Shown: piece after piece, positions 43,290 to 52,660 of the stretch
Position numbering within the stretch: the stretch's first letter is position 1
How the letters are laid out: the number at the start of each line of letters is the position of its first letter
Assembly (NCBI GenBank): GCA_021463145.1
Contig: JAJTWZ010000005.1
Coordinates: forward strand, 1 to 64,000
Direction: 5' to 3'
DNA from: Blastocatellia bacterium
GTDB lineage: Bacteria; Acidobacteriota; Blastocatellia; UBA7656; JADIYM01
Length of the DNA stretch: 64,000 nt
The notes under the pieces: model-generated
The model's input: the letters and a program-made list of their open reading frames with translations, nothing else
What the model was told of the DNA's origin: nothing
Databases searched by the model: none
Translations under genes and position numbers: made by a program

Positions 43290-43411
43290 GTGGCGCCCGT
43301 GCAAAAGAGCATACCTCCTCGCAAGGAACCGGCGAATGCGAGGGAACACCCTCTCCTTGCGCGTGTTCCCACTCTCGCCAGCGGCCTCGTGGGCCGATAG
43401 GCTGAGAGCCG

Positions 43412-43756
43412 ATGAAGGACCAGCACACGATGACCGGACGAAACACCCGATCGGCGGCAATCTCGGAGGTGCGTGACGTGGAGTTTCGCGTGCGGAAGAG
43501 TGTCTACCGGGGATCCTCGGCGGTTGCGGTCGTTCGAGCGATAGAGCGCGATGCCGTTTCGTACCCGGATCGCGGCGGCGCAATTCGCAAGTTTCTGTGC
43601 TGGTCGCTCGATTCGCTCGGTGCAACCGTGCCGCAGCGCGACCTTGACCTGAGCGCCTCCCTCGAAGACGAAGATCTGGCGCTCAGCTACCTCTTCCTCC
43701 TCGACGAGTACGGCGCCGGCGAAGTGCTGGCGCCACGGCTCGAGTCGCGAAGTTGA
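43412..43756 (+). CDS. Hypothetical protein, unrecognised
   Basis: A 114-residue soluble protein, divergent from the histidine kinase. It has a mixed alpha/beta composition with VEFRVRKSVYRGSSAVAVVRAIERDA in the middle and an acidic, leucine-rich C-terminal half (LSASLEDEDLALSYLFLLDEYG). No family is recognised. Start choice is open: the ATG at 43412 has a TAGGCT box eight bases upstream and no ribosome binding site, and an ATG at 43430 is also possible. Coding status is supported by codon pattern and composition only. Confidence 0.5.
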   Translation: MKDQHTMTGRNTRSAAISEVRDVEFRVRKSVYRGSSAVAVVRAIERDAVSYPDRGGAIRKFLCWSLDSLGATVPQRDLDLSASLEDEDLALSYLFLLDEYGAGEVLAPRLESRS

Positions 43757-43859
43757 CTGCGGAAATCACGCTCCCGACACACGTGTTTCCACTCTACCGG
43801 CGCTCGAAATCTCCGGGTAGTCTCGCACTCGTCGACCTTACTTTTACCGAGAGCAGATC

Positions 43860-44360
43860 GTGGAGAACCTCGAAACCGAGACGACGTCGATGACGTCCAC
43901 AGCTTACGTGCCGGCGGCAGAGAACCCCGGCGCGGAACTGTGCGATTTCACCGACGGTGGCGAGCAGTACGTCCGACTGCTCGCCGAGTTCGACAACTAT
44001 CGCCGCCGTTCGCGGCGAGAAGCCGCCAGTGCTCGCGACGCCGGGCGGCAGGATGTACTCCTGGCGCTCCTCGACGTCGTGGACGACTTCGACCGCGCCC
44101 TCTCCCACCTCGACGGCGCGGAGGGCGCCGTCGCCGATGGATTCCGGCTTACGCACCGGCGAATCGAGGAACTGCTCCGGTCATTCGACGTGAGTCCACT
44201 TGCTAGCGAAGGGGAAGCGTTCGACCCGGACTTTCACGAGGCCGTCGGCCTGGTCGAGGGCGACACGAAATCTCCGGGCAGTGTGCACACCGAAGTCCGG
44301 CGAGGCTACCTTTGGAAAGGCAAACTGCTTCGCCCGGCCCGTGTCGTCGTTGCCAGGTGA
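43860..44360 (+). CDS. grpE: GrpE-like nucleotide-exchange factor
   Basis: A 166-residue GrpE-family protein, the DnaK nucleotide-exchange factor. It has the long N-terminal helix (LLAEFDNYRRRSRREAASA) and the beta-domain signature (FDPDFHEAVGLVEGD, GSVHTEVRRGYLWKGKLLRPARVVV). The start codon is a GTG at 43860 with GAGAG upstream. The protein is short and the N-terminal coiled coil reduced. No dnaK or dnaJ is adjacent, so this may be a second, stand-alone GrpE beside the universal stress proteins. Confidence 0.85.
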   Translation: MENLETETTSMTSTAYVPAAENPGAELCDFTDGGEQYVRLLAEFDNYRRRSRREAASARDAGRQDVLLALLDVVDDFDRALSHLDGAEGAVADGFRLTHRRIEELLRSFDVSPLASEGEAFDPDFHEAVGLVEGDTKSPGSVHTEVRRGYLWKGKLLRPARVVVAR

Positions 44361-44512
44361 CTCGTCGAAGCACCTCCCCACTTCGCCGCTTCGAGCCATC
44401 CGAAGCAGAGCAGACGGGCCTCGACGCCGCTCGGCAGTCCGTCATTGCGCAGGTCGCCGAACACGCAGCCGGCCTCGGCCGGCCCGCTGTATCCGATCGT
44501 TACTCTCGTCAC
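44361..44512 (-). pseudogene. Truncated universal stress protein remnant
   Basis: A GTG at 44512 with GGGA upstream opens a reading whose first ~40 residues (VTIGYSGPAEAGCVFGDL, GLPSGVEARLLCFG) align with the start of the first USP domain in the intact gene at 44581-45435 (YSGLEGARAVAGEL, GLPAHAEVLFAVPG). Similarity stops soon after, where the frame runs into the end of grpE on the other strand. Most likely a tandem USP copy that lost its 3' part. Confidence 0.6.
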
Positions 44513-44535
44513 GATTGTCGTTTCCCTTGATCAGG

Positions 44536-44558
44536 AGGCGCCGATCGATTCGGCGCCT
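44536..44558 (-). terminator. Hairpin after the universal stress protein gene
   Basis: A 9-bp perfect stem (AGGCGCCGA / TCGGCGCCT) with a 5-nt loop, 22 bases beyond the stop codon of the USP gene on the minus strand. No U-run. It also lies just upstream of the broken USP copy. Confidence 0.5.
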
Positions 44559-44580
44559 CGCCTTCAATGTGACGACTCTG

Positions 44581-45435
44581 TCAACTCCTGACGACTTCGA
44601 TCGAGATCGGGGCGCGCCGCGCAAGCCAATCGCAAACGCTCCCCAGACCAGATCCCTGTCCGCCTTCATACGCGGTGCTTCCGAGGCCGCGAGCGCCGAC
44701 GACGAGACAGCTGGCGTTCCAGCCCTCGGCTGCGGCAACGAGTTCGCCGGCCGGCGCGCCGTATCGTGTCTCGGTCGAGACCTCCAGTCCGGCGAAGCCA
44801 AGCGTATCGGCTGCACGAGACATCGCCTGGAGTGCGCGCGCACTATCGCCTACATCGCCGAGGCGCTCGCGGACGCTGACGATCCGCACCGCGGTGCCGA
44901 TGGGCCACTTCCGCCCGGCAAGTTCCCGAACGGCTTCGTCGGCGTCCGCCGATCCGTCCACTCCAACCAGCAGGCGAGGAGCCGCCCCGGGAGCGGACGC
45001 CCGCGGCCTCGCGATCCGCACCGGGCATCGCGCGTTTGCAGCCACGTTCGCCGAAATGCACGCGAAATAAGGCGGTTCCACGTTCGAACTGCCCTGCGAA
45101 CCGACAATCAGCAAGTCCGCACCCCACTCGGTGGCCTTTGCGATCGCTTCGTCGCCGACCAGACCGATGCCCGGCAATGCCTCCGACCTCATGTACCAGG
45201 ACACCGGAAACGCACCTCGCAGCCGCAAGGCCGCCGGTAACGGGATCATGTTGCCGGGCACCGCAAACAACACCTCGGCGTGCGCGGGCAGTCCTGCAAA
45301 GTGCAACTCGCCAGCAACCGCCCGCGCGCCTTCCAGTCCGGAATAGGTGACCAGGACCCTTGCCCGCCGCTCGGCTGGGACCGTCCTCAGGGCATCGACT
45401 CGTACGGCTAAATCGTTGTTTACCGCGACGGACAT
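44581..45435 (-). CDS. Tandem-domain universal stress protein
   Basis: A 284-residue UspA-superfamily protein with two domains. The first (~residues 20-135) begins RVLVTYSGLEGA and includes IAKATEWGADLLIVGSQGSS; the second (~150-284) has LLVGVDGSADADEAVREL and the ATP-binding-type GARGLGSTAYEGGQGSGLGSV. The first domain's GxxG-type loop is incomplete, so ATP binding is more likely in the second. USPs accumulate in stress and often sense ATP. AAGGAGAGAAG precedes the ATG. It neighbours grpE and a broken USP copy. Confidence 0.9.
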   Translation of the reverse strand: MSVAVNNDLAVRVDALRTVPAERRARVLVTYSGLEGARAVAGELHFAGLPAHAEVLFAVPGNMIPLPAALRLRGAFPVSWYMRSEALPGIGLVGDEAIAKATEWGADLLIVGSQGSSNVEPPYFACISANVAANARCPVRIARPRASAPGAAPRLLVGVDGSADADEAVRELAGRKWPIGTAVRIVSVRERLGDVGDSARALQAMSRAADTLGFAGLEVSTETRYGAPAGELVAAAEGWNASCLVVGARGLGSTAYEGGQGSGLGSVCDWLARRAPISIEVVRS

Positions 45436-46033
45436 GATCTTCTCTCCTTCGGTGTTCTTTTACTTCTGAGCGCTACAGAGTCTCGCTGCAGCTGGCCTGC
45501 AAGGACCGTCCACCGCGTGGCGACGAGTCCCGTCCGATTTTCGAGGCGCGAGTGGCGGAACTCCTTGGCGTCCGCCACTCACGGCCGTGCCTCCAGATAC
45601 CCGGCGGTTCCAGCGAATGGGCGTGGTCCGGACAGCGTCCACACCCCCCCACATTTGTTCGCGGATCGTCGCTACGGGCGACGTTGGGCACGACTCGATA
45701 CTACGGATTGGCGCCAGGGCCGAGAAGCGAGGAAACACCCGAGATCGACGGGTGTTTCCTGTGCCTGGCTCCTTCCGGCGGCCTCTCCCGGCCGTGATGG
45801 GCGATCCACGGCCTCGACGGGTGAAAACTCCCGAACACCTAGGGTAATCCCACGCTTGTTGGCCTGCCTCGCTCCCTCTAACCTGAATTCCAGCGGTTCG
45901 CGTTGGCAGCGTGAACGGGGCTATGGCCCATTGGTCACGAGAAAGCGCAACCGAATGCCGCGCGACTGGGCCCGGGTGGCCCCGCGCAGGCTCGAGTGGA
46001 GATGCGGCGCGGCTTCGCAATCGAGGAGGACTT
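45436..46033. other. Intergenic region with two strong hairpins
   Basis: About 600 bases without a convincing gene. Two structures stand out: a 10-bp perfect stem GAGTGGCGGA/TCCGCCACTC (45550-45580) and a two-part hairpin 45713-45769 with an outer GCCAGG/CCTGGC and an inner perfect 10-bp GGAAACACCC/GGGTGTTTCC. They might be terminators or part of a small RNA or long leader. Open frames here are on both strands and lack family likeness. Confidence 0.5.
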
Positions 46034-46285
46034 ATGAATCCGATGTATCTAGCGGTCATGTCACGCGTCATCGCCAACCGGGCCAGTCGATGCCCCATCT
46101 GCGACAGCCGGATCCAGACGGTCTCGAGCGGGAAACACCACCGGCGTAAATGCGTCACGTGCGAAACGGACGTGGCGGCGCGCGCTGCGGCAGTTCCGCC
46201 GGCAACTCGCCGCACGGACGCGTCAACTGGCGCAGACCGGGTGTTCCGGCTCCCTTCGAGACGGCGGCAAAGCACTCGTTCGTAA
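46034..46285 (+). CDS. Small zinc-ribbon protein
   Basis: An 83-residue basic protein with a compact zinc-ribbon: CPIC and, 19 residues later, CVTC, in the context RASRCPICDSRIQTVSSG. The remainder is Arg/Ala/Thr-rich. The ATG has CGAGGAGG directly upstream at good spacing, which is the best evidence for translation. Function is unknown. The gene leads a short run of small plus-strand genes (Rnk-like factor, second zinc ribbon). Confidence 0.55.
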   Translation: MNPMYLAVMSRVIANRASRCPICDSRIQTVSSGKHHRRKCVTCETDVAARAAAVPPATRRTDASTGADRVFRLPSRRRQSTRS

Positions 46286-46363
46286 GCCCGAATCCAGGAC
46301 ACGGAGCCAATGCCGATGAAATCGGCTCCCATTTCAAAGCAATCCAATGGCAGAGGTAAGACC

Positions 46364-46735
46364 ATGCACGAGACACCGATCTATTTCAGCGAACGTGACT
46401 ATGCGCGCCTGAGCGCGCTTGCCGAGGGCAGCTCGCACCGTCCATCCAACCGAACCCTGGCCGCCGAGTTGGAGCGTGCCGAGGTCGTGCCGGAAGATTC
46501 GCTGCCGGCCGGCGTCATCGGCATGCACTCGACGGTCCGGGTCGTCGACCTGGACACGGGCGGCGAGCACGTCTACACGGTCGTCTACCCGCACGAGGCC
46601 GACGTCGATCGCGGCTGGATCTCGGTACTGGCTCCGGTCGGAACGGCAGTGCTCGGCTATCGGCCGGGAGACGTCGTCGAGTGGGAGGTTCCCGGCGGCC
46701 GAAGACGGCTGCGCATCGACGGGGTTGCAGTTTGA
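46364..46735 (+). CDS. Rnk/GreA-GreB C-terminal domain protein
   Basis: A 123-residue protein with an N-terminal helical Rnk-like stretch (YFSERDYARLSALAEGS) and the GreA/GreB FKBP-like C-terminal domain (VRVVDLDTGGEHVYTVVYPHEAD, ISVLAPVGTAVLGYRPGDVVEW). Rnk proteins bind RNA polymerase's secondary channel and modulate nucleoside diphosphate kinase and transcription. The acidic tip residues of the Gre coiled coil are absent, so transcript cleavage is unlikely. GAGG lies seven bases before the ATG. The next gene overlaps its stop codon. Confidence 0.88.
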   Translation: MHETPIYFSERDYARLSALAEGSSHRPSNRTLAAELERAEVVPEDSLPAGVIGMHSTVRVVDLDTGGEHVYTVVYPHEADVDRGWISVLAPVGTAVLGYRPGDVVEWEVPGGRRRLRIDGVAV

Positions 46736-47004
46736 CCGCGCGCGCCGATTCCGTGGATTCGAACGAACGAACGAACGGGAAGCACGGTTCGCTGACTCCG
46801 AGCGTCCCGCACGGCGCAGCGGTGATCGCGTGCGATGCGTGCGGCCTGCGATGGCTCGTACCGGGAGTCGTCCCGGGCGAGCCGTACGCATGCAAATCGT
46901 GCGGTCACACCTTCGCTGCTCCTCCGGCTTCGGCTCCACGCAGGTCTCAACGGACCTTGTCGATGAACGCGGGCGGCCGCAAGACCACAGACGAACGCCG
47001 GTGA
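46732..47004 (+). CDS. Small zinc-ribbon protein coupled to the Rnk-like gene
   Basis: A 90-residue protein with a zinc ribbon CDACG..CKSCG (IACDACGLRWLVPG, YACKSCGHTF), similar to the short ribbons of MJ0042-type proteins. The proposed TTG start at 46732 overlaps the TGA stop of the Rnk-like gene (TTGA), implying translational coupling; a GTG at 46753 is an alternative. The flanks are polar and low complexity. Function is unknown; nucleic-acid or protein binding is likely from the ribbon alone. Confidence 0.55.
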   Translation: MTARADSVDSNERTNGKHGSLTPSVPHGAAVIACDACGLRWLVPGVVPGEPYACKSCGHTFAAPPASAPRRSQRTLSMNAGGRKTTDERR

Positions 47005-47082
47005 GCACGGATTCGGAGAGAAATCTCCGTGTTCATCGGCGTCCATACGTATCCATCCGCCACCCCCCGTGTCCAGCAGGAC

Positions 47083-49779
47083 CTAGTCCCTCCACTCGTC
47101 GATCAGCGATGCCACGACGCCCGTCCAGCCCGTCTGGTGGGACGCGCCGATTCCCGCTCCCGTGTCACCGTGGAAATACTCGTAGAAGAGCACGAGGTCG
47201 CTCCAGTGCTCGTCGGTCTGGAACTTCATGCTGTGCCCGTGCGACGCGCGACGGCCGTACTCGTCCTTCGTGAAGATGCGTATCAGTCGGTTGGCAAATC
47301 CTCTCGCCATCTCGGCGAGCGTAACGGGATTCTCGCCCTCCGTGAGACTGTCGATCTGGAAGTCCTCGCCGTAAGCTTTTCCCAGCTTCCGCAGCGACTC
47401 GATCATCATGAAGCTCGTCGGCATCCAGACAGGCCCCCTCCAGTTGGAGTTACCACCCTTCAGCTTCGAGACCGATTCGGCCGGATCGTACGAAACCACG
47501 CTTTCGCCGAAGACGAACGGGTTCGCCTCGTGGAACTTCGACAGACTGCGCAGTCCGTAGTCTGACCGGAACTCGAGCGGATCCCATACCCGCTCCAGAA
47601 TCCTCCTCAACTGCTCCTCGTCGACGATCGTGAGGATGTGTACCTTGGACCCGTGCCGCTCGATCGTAGTCACGCAACGATCCGTGAGCTCGCTCCGGTT
47701 CTTGAGGAACCAATCCAGGTTCGCCCGGAATTCGTGGAACGGCTCGAGCCAGTCCACCTCCAGACGTTCGACGGCGAACAATGGAATCAGACCCACGAGC
47801 GATCGAACGCGGAACTTGTGGAAGCTTCCGTCCTCGTATCGCAGCACGTCGTAGAAGAACCCGTCGCGTTCGTCGAAGAGCTGGTACTCGCGGCCGCCCA
47901 TGTTCTTCATCGCTCCGCCGATGTAGACGTAGTGCTGGAAGAACTTTGTCGCTAGACCCTCGTAAACGCGGTTCTCGTGCGCAAGCTCGAGCGCAATGCG
48001 CATGAGGTTCAGGCAGAACATCCCCATCCATCCCGTCGCGTCCGACTGTTCGAGGCGAGCCCCGTTCGGCATCTTCTCGCTGCGGTCGATGACGGTGATG
48101 TTGTCCAGCCCCAGGAATCCGCCCTCGAACACGTTGTTGCCTTCGCTGTCGACCTTGTTCACCCACCATGCGAAGTTGATCAGCAGCTTGTGGAAGCAAC
48201 GCTCGAGGAAAACGCGGTCGCCCTTGCCCGACCGGATGCGGTCCATGTTGTAAACCCGCCATACGGCCCAGGCGTGGACCGGCGGATTCATGTCGGAGAA
48301 CTCCCATTCGTAGGCCGGGATTTGGCCGTTCGGGTGCTGGAACTGCTCGAAGAGCATCAAATAGAGCTGTTCCTTGGCGAACTCGGCATCCACGAGCGCG
48401 AGCGGCACGCAGTGGAAGGCCAGGTCCCACGCAGCGAACCACGGATACTCCCACTTGTCGGGCATAGACAGCACGCGCATCGAGTTCAGGTGTTGCCAGT
48501 GCACGTTTCGCCCGCGATTGCGCGCGTCGGGCGGCGGCCAGTCGGGGTTGTCGCCCTGCAGCCAGAGGTTCACGTCGTAGAGATATATCTGCTTGCTCCA
48601 CAGCATTCCGGCAATCGCCTGACGCTGGACGAGCCTCTCTTCGGCGGTCGCCGTTTCGGGATGGATCGTGTCGAAGAAGCGGTCCGCCTCCTCGAGCCGG
48701 AGCGTGATGACGGCATCGACGTCCGAAATCGGATCCGGCTGTTCGGTGTCCGTCAGCCGAAGCCTCACGACCACGGATCCGCCGGCCGGAACGTTCAGCG
48801 ACTCGTAGTGGAAACACGCCTTGGTGCCGCGCTGTTCCCAGTTGACGCTGTTCTCGCCATCGACGACGTAGCGATGGAAAGCGTCCTTGGTGAACGCACT
48901 GCGACTTCGAGCATCGCCGCCCCACACGCGAGCGGCGTTCGTCTCGTTGTTAGTGAACAGCGGATTGCCGCCAACGTCGGCGTACAGGTAACGCTTCCCG
49001 AGCGAGTACTCGTACGGAAGCGTGCGCAGCTGTCTGGCGTTCGTGTCGTCTGCGACGATGCTCACGTAGCCGTCGCCGTGCGCGCCGATCGAGATGGTCG
49101 GCTCGGGCAGAACGTCCTTACTCCACGCCCACGTGTTGCGGAACCAGAGGTGCGGCAGGATGTGGATCGGCGCATCCTCGGGCCCCCGGTTGAAGACCTC
49201 GATCCGGATGCAGCAGTCCTCGGCCGTGGCCTTCGCATACTCGACGACGACGTCGAAATACCTGTCTTCGTCGAAGATCCCCGTGTCGAGCAACTCGTAC
49301 TCTTCGAACGGCGAGCCCGCCTGCCGGCGTCGATTTTCCGCGATCAGTTCGCCGTACGGGAATGCCCGCTGGGGGTACTTGTACAGGAACTTCATGTAGG
49401 AATGCGTCGGCGTAGAATCGACGTAGAAGTAATACTCCTTCACGTCCTCGCCGTGATTGGCTTCGCTTGGCACGAGCCCGAACAGGCGTTCCTTCAGGAT
49501 CGGGTCGTGGCCGTTCCAAAGCGCGAGCGAAAAACAGAGGAGCTGATATCTGTCGCAGATCGCGCCAAGACCGTCTTCGCCCCACCGGTAAGCCTTCGAG
49601 CGCGCCAGGTCGTGCGGGAAGTAGTCCCACGCATTTCCGTCGGCGCTGTAATCCTCCCGGACAGTGCCCCAGGAGCGGTCGCTTACGTAGGGGCCCCACC
49701 GCCGCCAGGGCGCCACGTGGGCGGTGAAAGGTTCGTAGAGGCGCTGGTATTCTCGCGTATCGGAGGTCTGTGTTTTCAT
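47083..49779 (-). CDS. GH63/MGH1-like glucosidase
   Basis: An 898-residue enzyme similar to the mannosylglycerate-hydrolase-like (MGH1) glycosidases of the GH63 clan. There is an N-terminal beta-sandwich (~residues 1-350, with [10 protein letters not shown]) and an (alpha/alpha)6 barrel (~380-880). The barrel has [14 protein letters not shown] near residue 450, [16 protein letters not shown], and the C-terminal [11 protein letters not shown] and [24 protein letters not shown]. It has no signal peptide, so it is probably cytosolic and acts on trehalose-like, glycosylglycerate or other small glucosides. It follows opcA after 113 bases, suggesting a link to the glucose-6-phosphate pathway. Confidence 0.9.
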   Translation of the reverse strand: MKTQTSDTREYQRLYEPFTAHVAPWRRWGPYVSDRSWGTVREDYSADGNAWDYFPHDLARSKAYRWGEDGLGAICDRYQLLCFSLALWNGHDPILKERLFGLVPSEANHGEDVKEYYFYVDSTPTHSYMKFLYKYPQRAFPYGELIAENRRRQAGSPFEEYELLDTGIFDEDRYFDVVVEYAKATAEDCCIRIEVFNRGPEDAPIHILPHLWFRNTWAWSKDVLPEPTISIGAHGDGYVSIVADDTNARQLRTLPYEYSLGKRYLYADVGGNPLFTNNETNAARVWGGDARSRSAFTKDAFHRYVVDGENSVNWEQRGTKACFHYESLNVPAGGSVVVRLRLTDTEQPDPISDVDAVITLRLEEADRFFDTIHPETATAEERLVQRQAIAGMLWSKQIYLYDVNLWLQGDNPDWPPPDARNRGRNVHWQHLNSMRVLSMPDKWEYPWFAAWDLAFHCVPLALVDAEFAKEQLYLMLFEQFQHPNGQIPAYEWEFSDMNPPVHAWAVWRVYNMDRIRSGKGDRVFLERCFHKLLINFAWWVNKVDSEGNNVFEGGFLGLDNITVIDRSEKMPNGARLEQSDATGWMGMFCLNLMRIALELAHENRVYEGLATKFFQHYVYIGGAMKNMGGREYQLFDERDGFFYDVLRYEDGSFHKFRVRSLVGLIPLFAVERLEVDWLEPFHEFRANLDWFLKNRSELTDRCVTTIERHGSKVHILTIVDEEQLRRILERVWDPLEFRSDYGLRSLSKFHEANPFVFGESVVSYDPAESVSKLKGGNSNWRGPVWMPTSFMMIESLRKLGKAYGEDFQIDSLTEGENPVTLAEMARGFANRLIRIFTKDEYGRRASHGHSMKFQTDEHWSDLVLFYEYFHGDTGAGIGASHQTGWTGVVASLIDEWRD

Positions 49780-49892
49780 AGACTGATGAAGCCCGGATGC
49801 CGAAAATCGCGCGGAGGGTGTTTCGATAACACGCCGCCGCGCGACTGTTCGGAGGAGGACGTGTGCACTCGGGCCCGCCCGGCCGGACCCAC

Positions 49893-51020
49893 TTACTTCA
49901 TGTCAATCTCGCCCATCGCGCCCGCAACGGCAAGGGCTGCCTCGTAAAGCACGTCACGACGGTTGAATCCGAGCTCGGTCGACAGCAACTCGCCGGCAGT
50001 CCTCGACCGGTAGGACAGTAACCGGTTCGCGTGATGCCCGCCATCGATCACTATCGACGACGACAGGCGGCTCCTGGCCTCGCGCCTCACCGAAAACGCG
50101 GCGGTGGGAGCCGTGCCTGCTCCGAGCGTAATGGACGAAAGCAGGCCGTCCATTCCCTCGCGCAGGACCGGAACGAATCGCACGGTCACCGGCCCGTTGC
50201 CCGAAGCGAAGGCGAACACCTCGGCGTCGCCGTCCCTCCGCGATGCGGAGGCGTCCAGCGTCCAGCCGAGTTGGGCGGCAAGCCAGGCGACGAGCAGGAG
50301 CGACCTGGGCGTAATGCCGGCTGCACCTGCGTGCGGTGTGAACTCGACCGTCACCGTGTCTATGCGATCGAGGAAGGACCGGTGTTCGGCCACGTCATAG
50401 AAATTCGCGAGCATTTCACGCCAGGGAGTCAGCCGCTGCCAGGTGAAATCTGTCAGCGAGGTCCAGTTGGGATGCTCTCGGAACGTCCTCGCGAGCCTTA
50501 CGAGGCCGCGGCCGGGATCGGACGATGCGGACGAATCGAGTATCACGCGATCCGCCATTGGCAGGATGTGATTGAAGACGTAGTCACCCGGTTCAGGCGC
50601 GCCGAGAACCCAGACGAAAACGGGAGTATCCGGAGCCAGCAACTGCGCAACACCGCTAGGCAGGTCGTTGATCGCATCGCCTTCCGCCGCAAACGTCACC
50701 TGCTCGCACGTCACCTGTTTCGAACGCGGCCCCTGCACGCGGCAGACGGCCGATACGTGCACAGTCGCCGAGTTGCCGGCTCCGGCGCGATTCGCCTTCA
50801 GCACGAGTGCCCGCGCCGGATGCAAGTTAGACACCTCGGCAACGATCTCGTCGAAGTCCGGCGGAAAGTCGCGCGAGTCGCCGTAAGCTACGAGCGTCAG
50901 CACACGAGCGCGAGTGACGGCACGCTCCTCGTGCGAATCGTCACCCGCCGCTTCGTCACGCCAGATGGCGGCGAGCTCGCGCTCGACCGCCCCGATGTTG
51001 ATTCCGTCAATGGTGCTCAC
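49893..51020 (-). CDS. opcA: Glucose-6-phosphate dehydrogenase assembly protein OpcA
   Basis: A 375-residue protein with OpcA-family features: [28 protein letters not shown], a central region with [20 protein letters not shown] and [18 protein letters not shown] near residue 200, as in cyanobacterial and actinobacterial OpcA. OpcA activates or assembles glucose-6-phosphate dehydrogenase. The gene begins 13 bases after the zwf stop, as expected for its partner. The GTG at 51020 has GGAGG upstream. Confidence 0.9.
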   Translation of the reverse strand: MSTIDGINIGAVERELAAIWRDEAAGDDSHEERAVTRARVLTLVAYGDSRDFPPDFDEIVAEVSNLHPARALVLKANRAGAGNSATVHVSAVCRVQGPRSKQVTCEQVTFAAEGDAINDLPSGVAQLLAPDTPVFVWVLGAPEPGDYVFNHILPMADRVILDSSASSDPGRGLVRLARTFREHPNWTSLTDFTWQRLTPWREMLANFYDVAEHRSFLDRIDTVTVEFTPHAGAAGITPRSLLLVAWLAAQLGWTLDASASRRDGDAEVFAFASGNGPVTVRFVPVLREGMDGLLSSITLGAGTAPTAAFSVRREARSRLSSSIVIDGGHHANRLLSYRSRTAGELLSTELGFNRRDVLYEAALAVAGAMGEIDMK

Positions 51021-51033
51021 GCGGCCTCCTTCT

Positions 51034-52575
51034 CTAGAGCCGCCGCCAGGCGCGGCCCTCGCGGGCGAGCATGTCGTCGGACGCCTTCGGCCCCCACGAG
51101 CCCGCTTCGTAGTTCGGGAACATGTCACCCGGCAACTCCGCGGCCCAGCGATCGAGGATGGGAGTGACGATCTCCCAGCCGCGCTCGGTCATGTCGCGGC
51201 GCGCGTAAAGCGTCGAGTCCCCGAGGATACAATCGAGAAGCAACCGTTCGTACGCCTCCGCAAGCCTGGCGCCGAAAGAAGCGCCGTAGCGGAAGTCCAT
51301 GTTCACACCGCGGATGTTCGTCACCTGCCCGGGCACCTTCGCGTTGAACCGAAGCGTGATGCCTTCGTTCGGCTGAACCCGGACGATTAGCACGTTCGGT
51401 TCGACCATGGATCCGCCCGTTTCGCCGAAAAGTTTCTGGGGCACGTCCTTGAACGTGATGGCGATTTCGGTCACCCGGCGCGCGGCACGCTTCGACGACC
51501 TGATGTAGAACGGCACGCCGCCCCAGCGCCAGTTGTCGAACGTGAGCTTGAGCGCAGCGAAGGTCTCGGTCGCCGAGTCGGCCGCCACGCCCTCTTCCTG
51601 ACGGTAACCGGGCACGGCCTTGCCGCCCACGTGTCCAGGTCCGTACTGACCGCGGACGGCCACGTTCGGCACCATTTCGGCGGTGATCGGCGTGACGGCT
51701 TCCATCACCTTGATCTTCTCGTCGCGGACGGCATCCGGGCTCAGGTTTATCGGCGGCTCCATCGCCACGATCGAAAGCACCTGGAATACATGGTTCTGAA
51801 TCATGTCTCGAACGACGCCCGTACCTTCGTAATAGGAGCCGCGACCTTCGACGCCGACCGCCTCGGCGTTAGTGATCTGCACGTTGTCGACGTAGTTTCG
51901 GTTCCAGAGCGGTTCGAAGATGCCATTGGCGAACCGGAAAGCCAGCAGATTCTGGACCGTTTCCTTTCCGAGGTAATGATCTATCCGGTAGATCTGCTTC
52001 TCGGCGAGCACTTCGCTGACGGACGTGTTCAGCTCGATCGCGCCCTCGAGGCTGTTGCCGATCGGCTTCTCGATGATCACGCGGCGCCATCGGCCGCCCG
52101 ATTCGTCGACGAGTCCAGCCTTGCCGAGTTCGTGAACGATCTGCGCGAAAGCACTCGGCGCCGTCGACAGGTAGAACACCCGGTTGCCGAGAGTCCCGCG
52201 CTCCTTCTCGACCTCGTCGAGCTTTGCTGCGAGCTTTCGGTACGTCTCGGGATCGCCGAACTCGCCAGAGACGTAGTAGAGCCCCTTCTCGTAGCTCTCC
52301 CAGACATCCTCTTCGACCTTTCCATCGCCGCCGAACTCGGCAACCGATTTTTTCATCGAGGAACGGAAGTCGTCGTCGCTCGTCTCGCGCCGCGCGACAC
52401 CCACGACCGCAAACTCCGCCGGTAGCAGCCGGTCCTGGGTCAGGTGGTACAGGGCGGGGACGAGCTTTCGCTTCGTCAGATCGCCTGAGGCGCCGAAAAT
52501 GATGACGGTACACGGCTCGGCGGATCGCTCGAGGCGCATGCCTTCTCGCAGGGGATTGTCGCTCGTTGCTGCCAC
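51034..52575 (-). CDS. zwf: Glucose-6-phosphate dehydrogenase
   Basis: A 513-residue enzyme that oxidises glucose-6-phosphate to 6-phosphogluconolactone with NADP+ in the oxidative pentose phosphate pathway. It shows the dinucleotide motif [14 protein letters not shown] near the start, [11 protein letters not shown], the substrate site [16 protein letters not shown] and the downstream [19 protein letters not shown]. The GTG at 52575 (GGAGCGACCC upstream) gives the normal N-terminus. The operon order gnd-zwf-opcA implies joint expression. Confidence 0.97.
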   Translation of the reverse strand: MAATSDNPLREGMRLERSAEPCTVIIFGASGDLTKRKLVPALYHLTQDRLLPAEFAVVGVARRETSDDDFRSSMKKSVAEFGGDGKVEEDVWESYEKGLYYVSGEFGDPETYRKLAAKLDEVEKERGTLGNRVFYLSTAPSAFAQIVHELGKAGLVDESGGRWRRVIIEKPIGNSLEGAIELNTSVSEVLAEKQIYRIDHYLGKETVQNLLAFRFANGIFEPLWNRNYVDNVQITNAEAVGVEGRGSYYEGTGVVRDMIQNHVFQVLSIVAMEPPINLSPDAVRDEKIKVMEAVTPITAEMVPNVAVRGQYGPGHVGGKAVPGYRQEEGVAADSATETFAALKLTFDNWRWGGVPFYIRSSKRAARRVTEIAITFKDVPQKLFGETGGSMVEPNVLIVRVQPNEGITLRFNAKVPGQVTNIRGVNMDFRYGASFGARLAEAYERLLLDCILGDSTLYARRDMTERGWEIVTPILDRWAAELPGDMFPNYEAGSWGPKASDDMLAREGRAWRRL

Positions 52576-52660
52576 GGGTCGCTCCTTGTTCTCCGGGACG
52601 AGCGTGAAGGGCCCGGTCCAGCGACGCCTGGCCGCCGCCGAGCCCCGCACGCCCCCCTTC

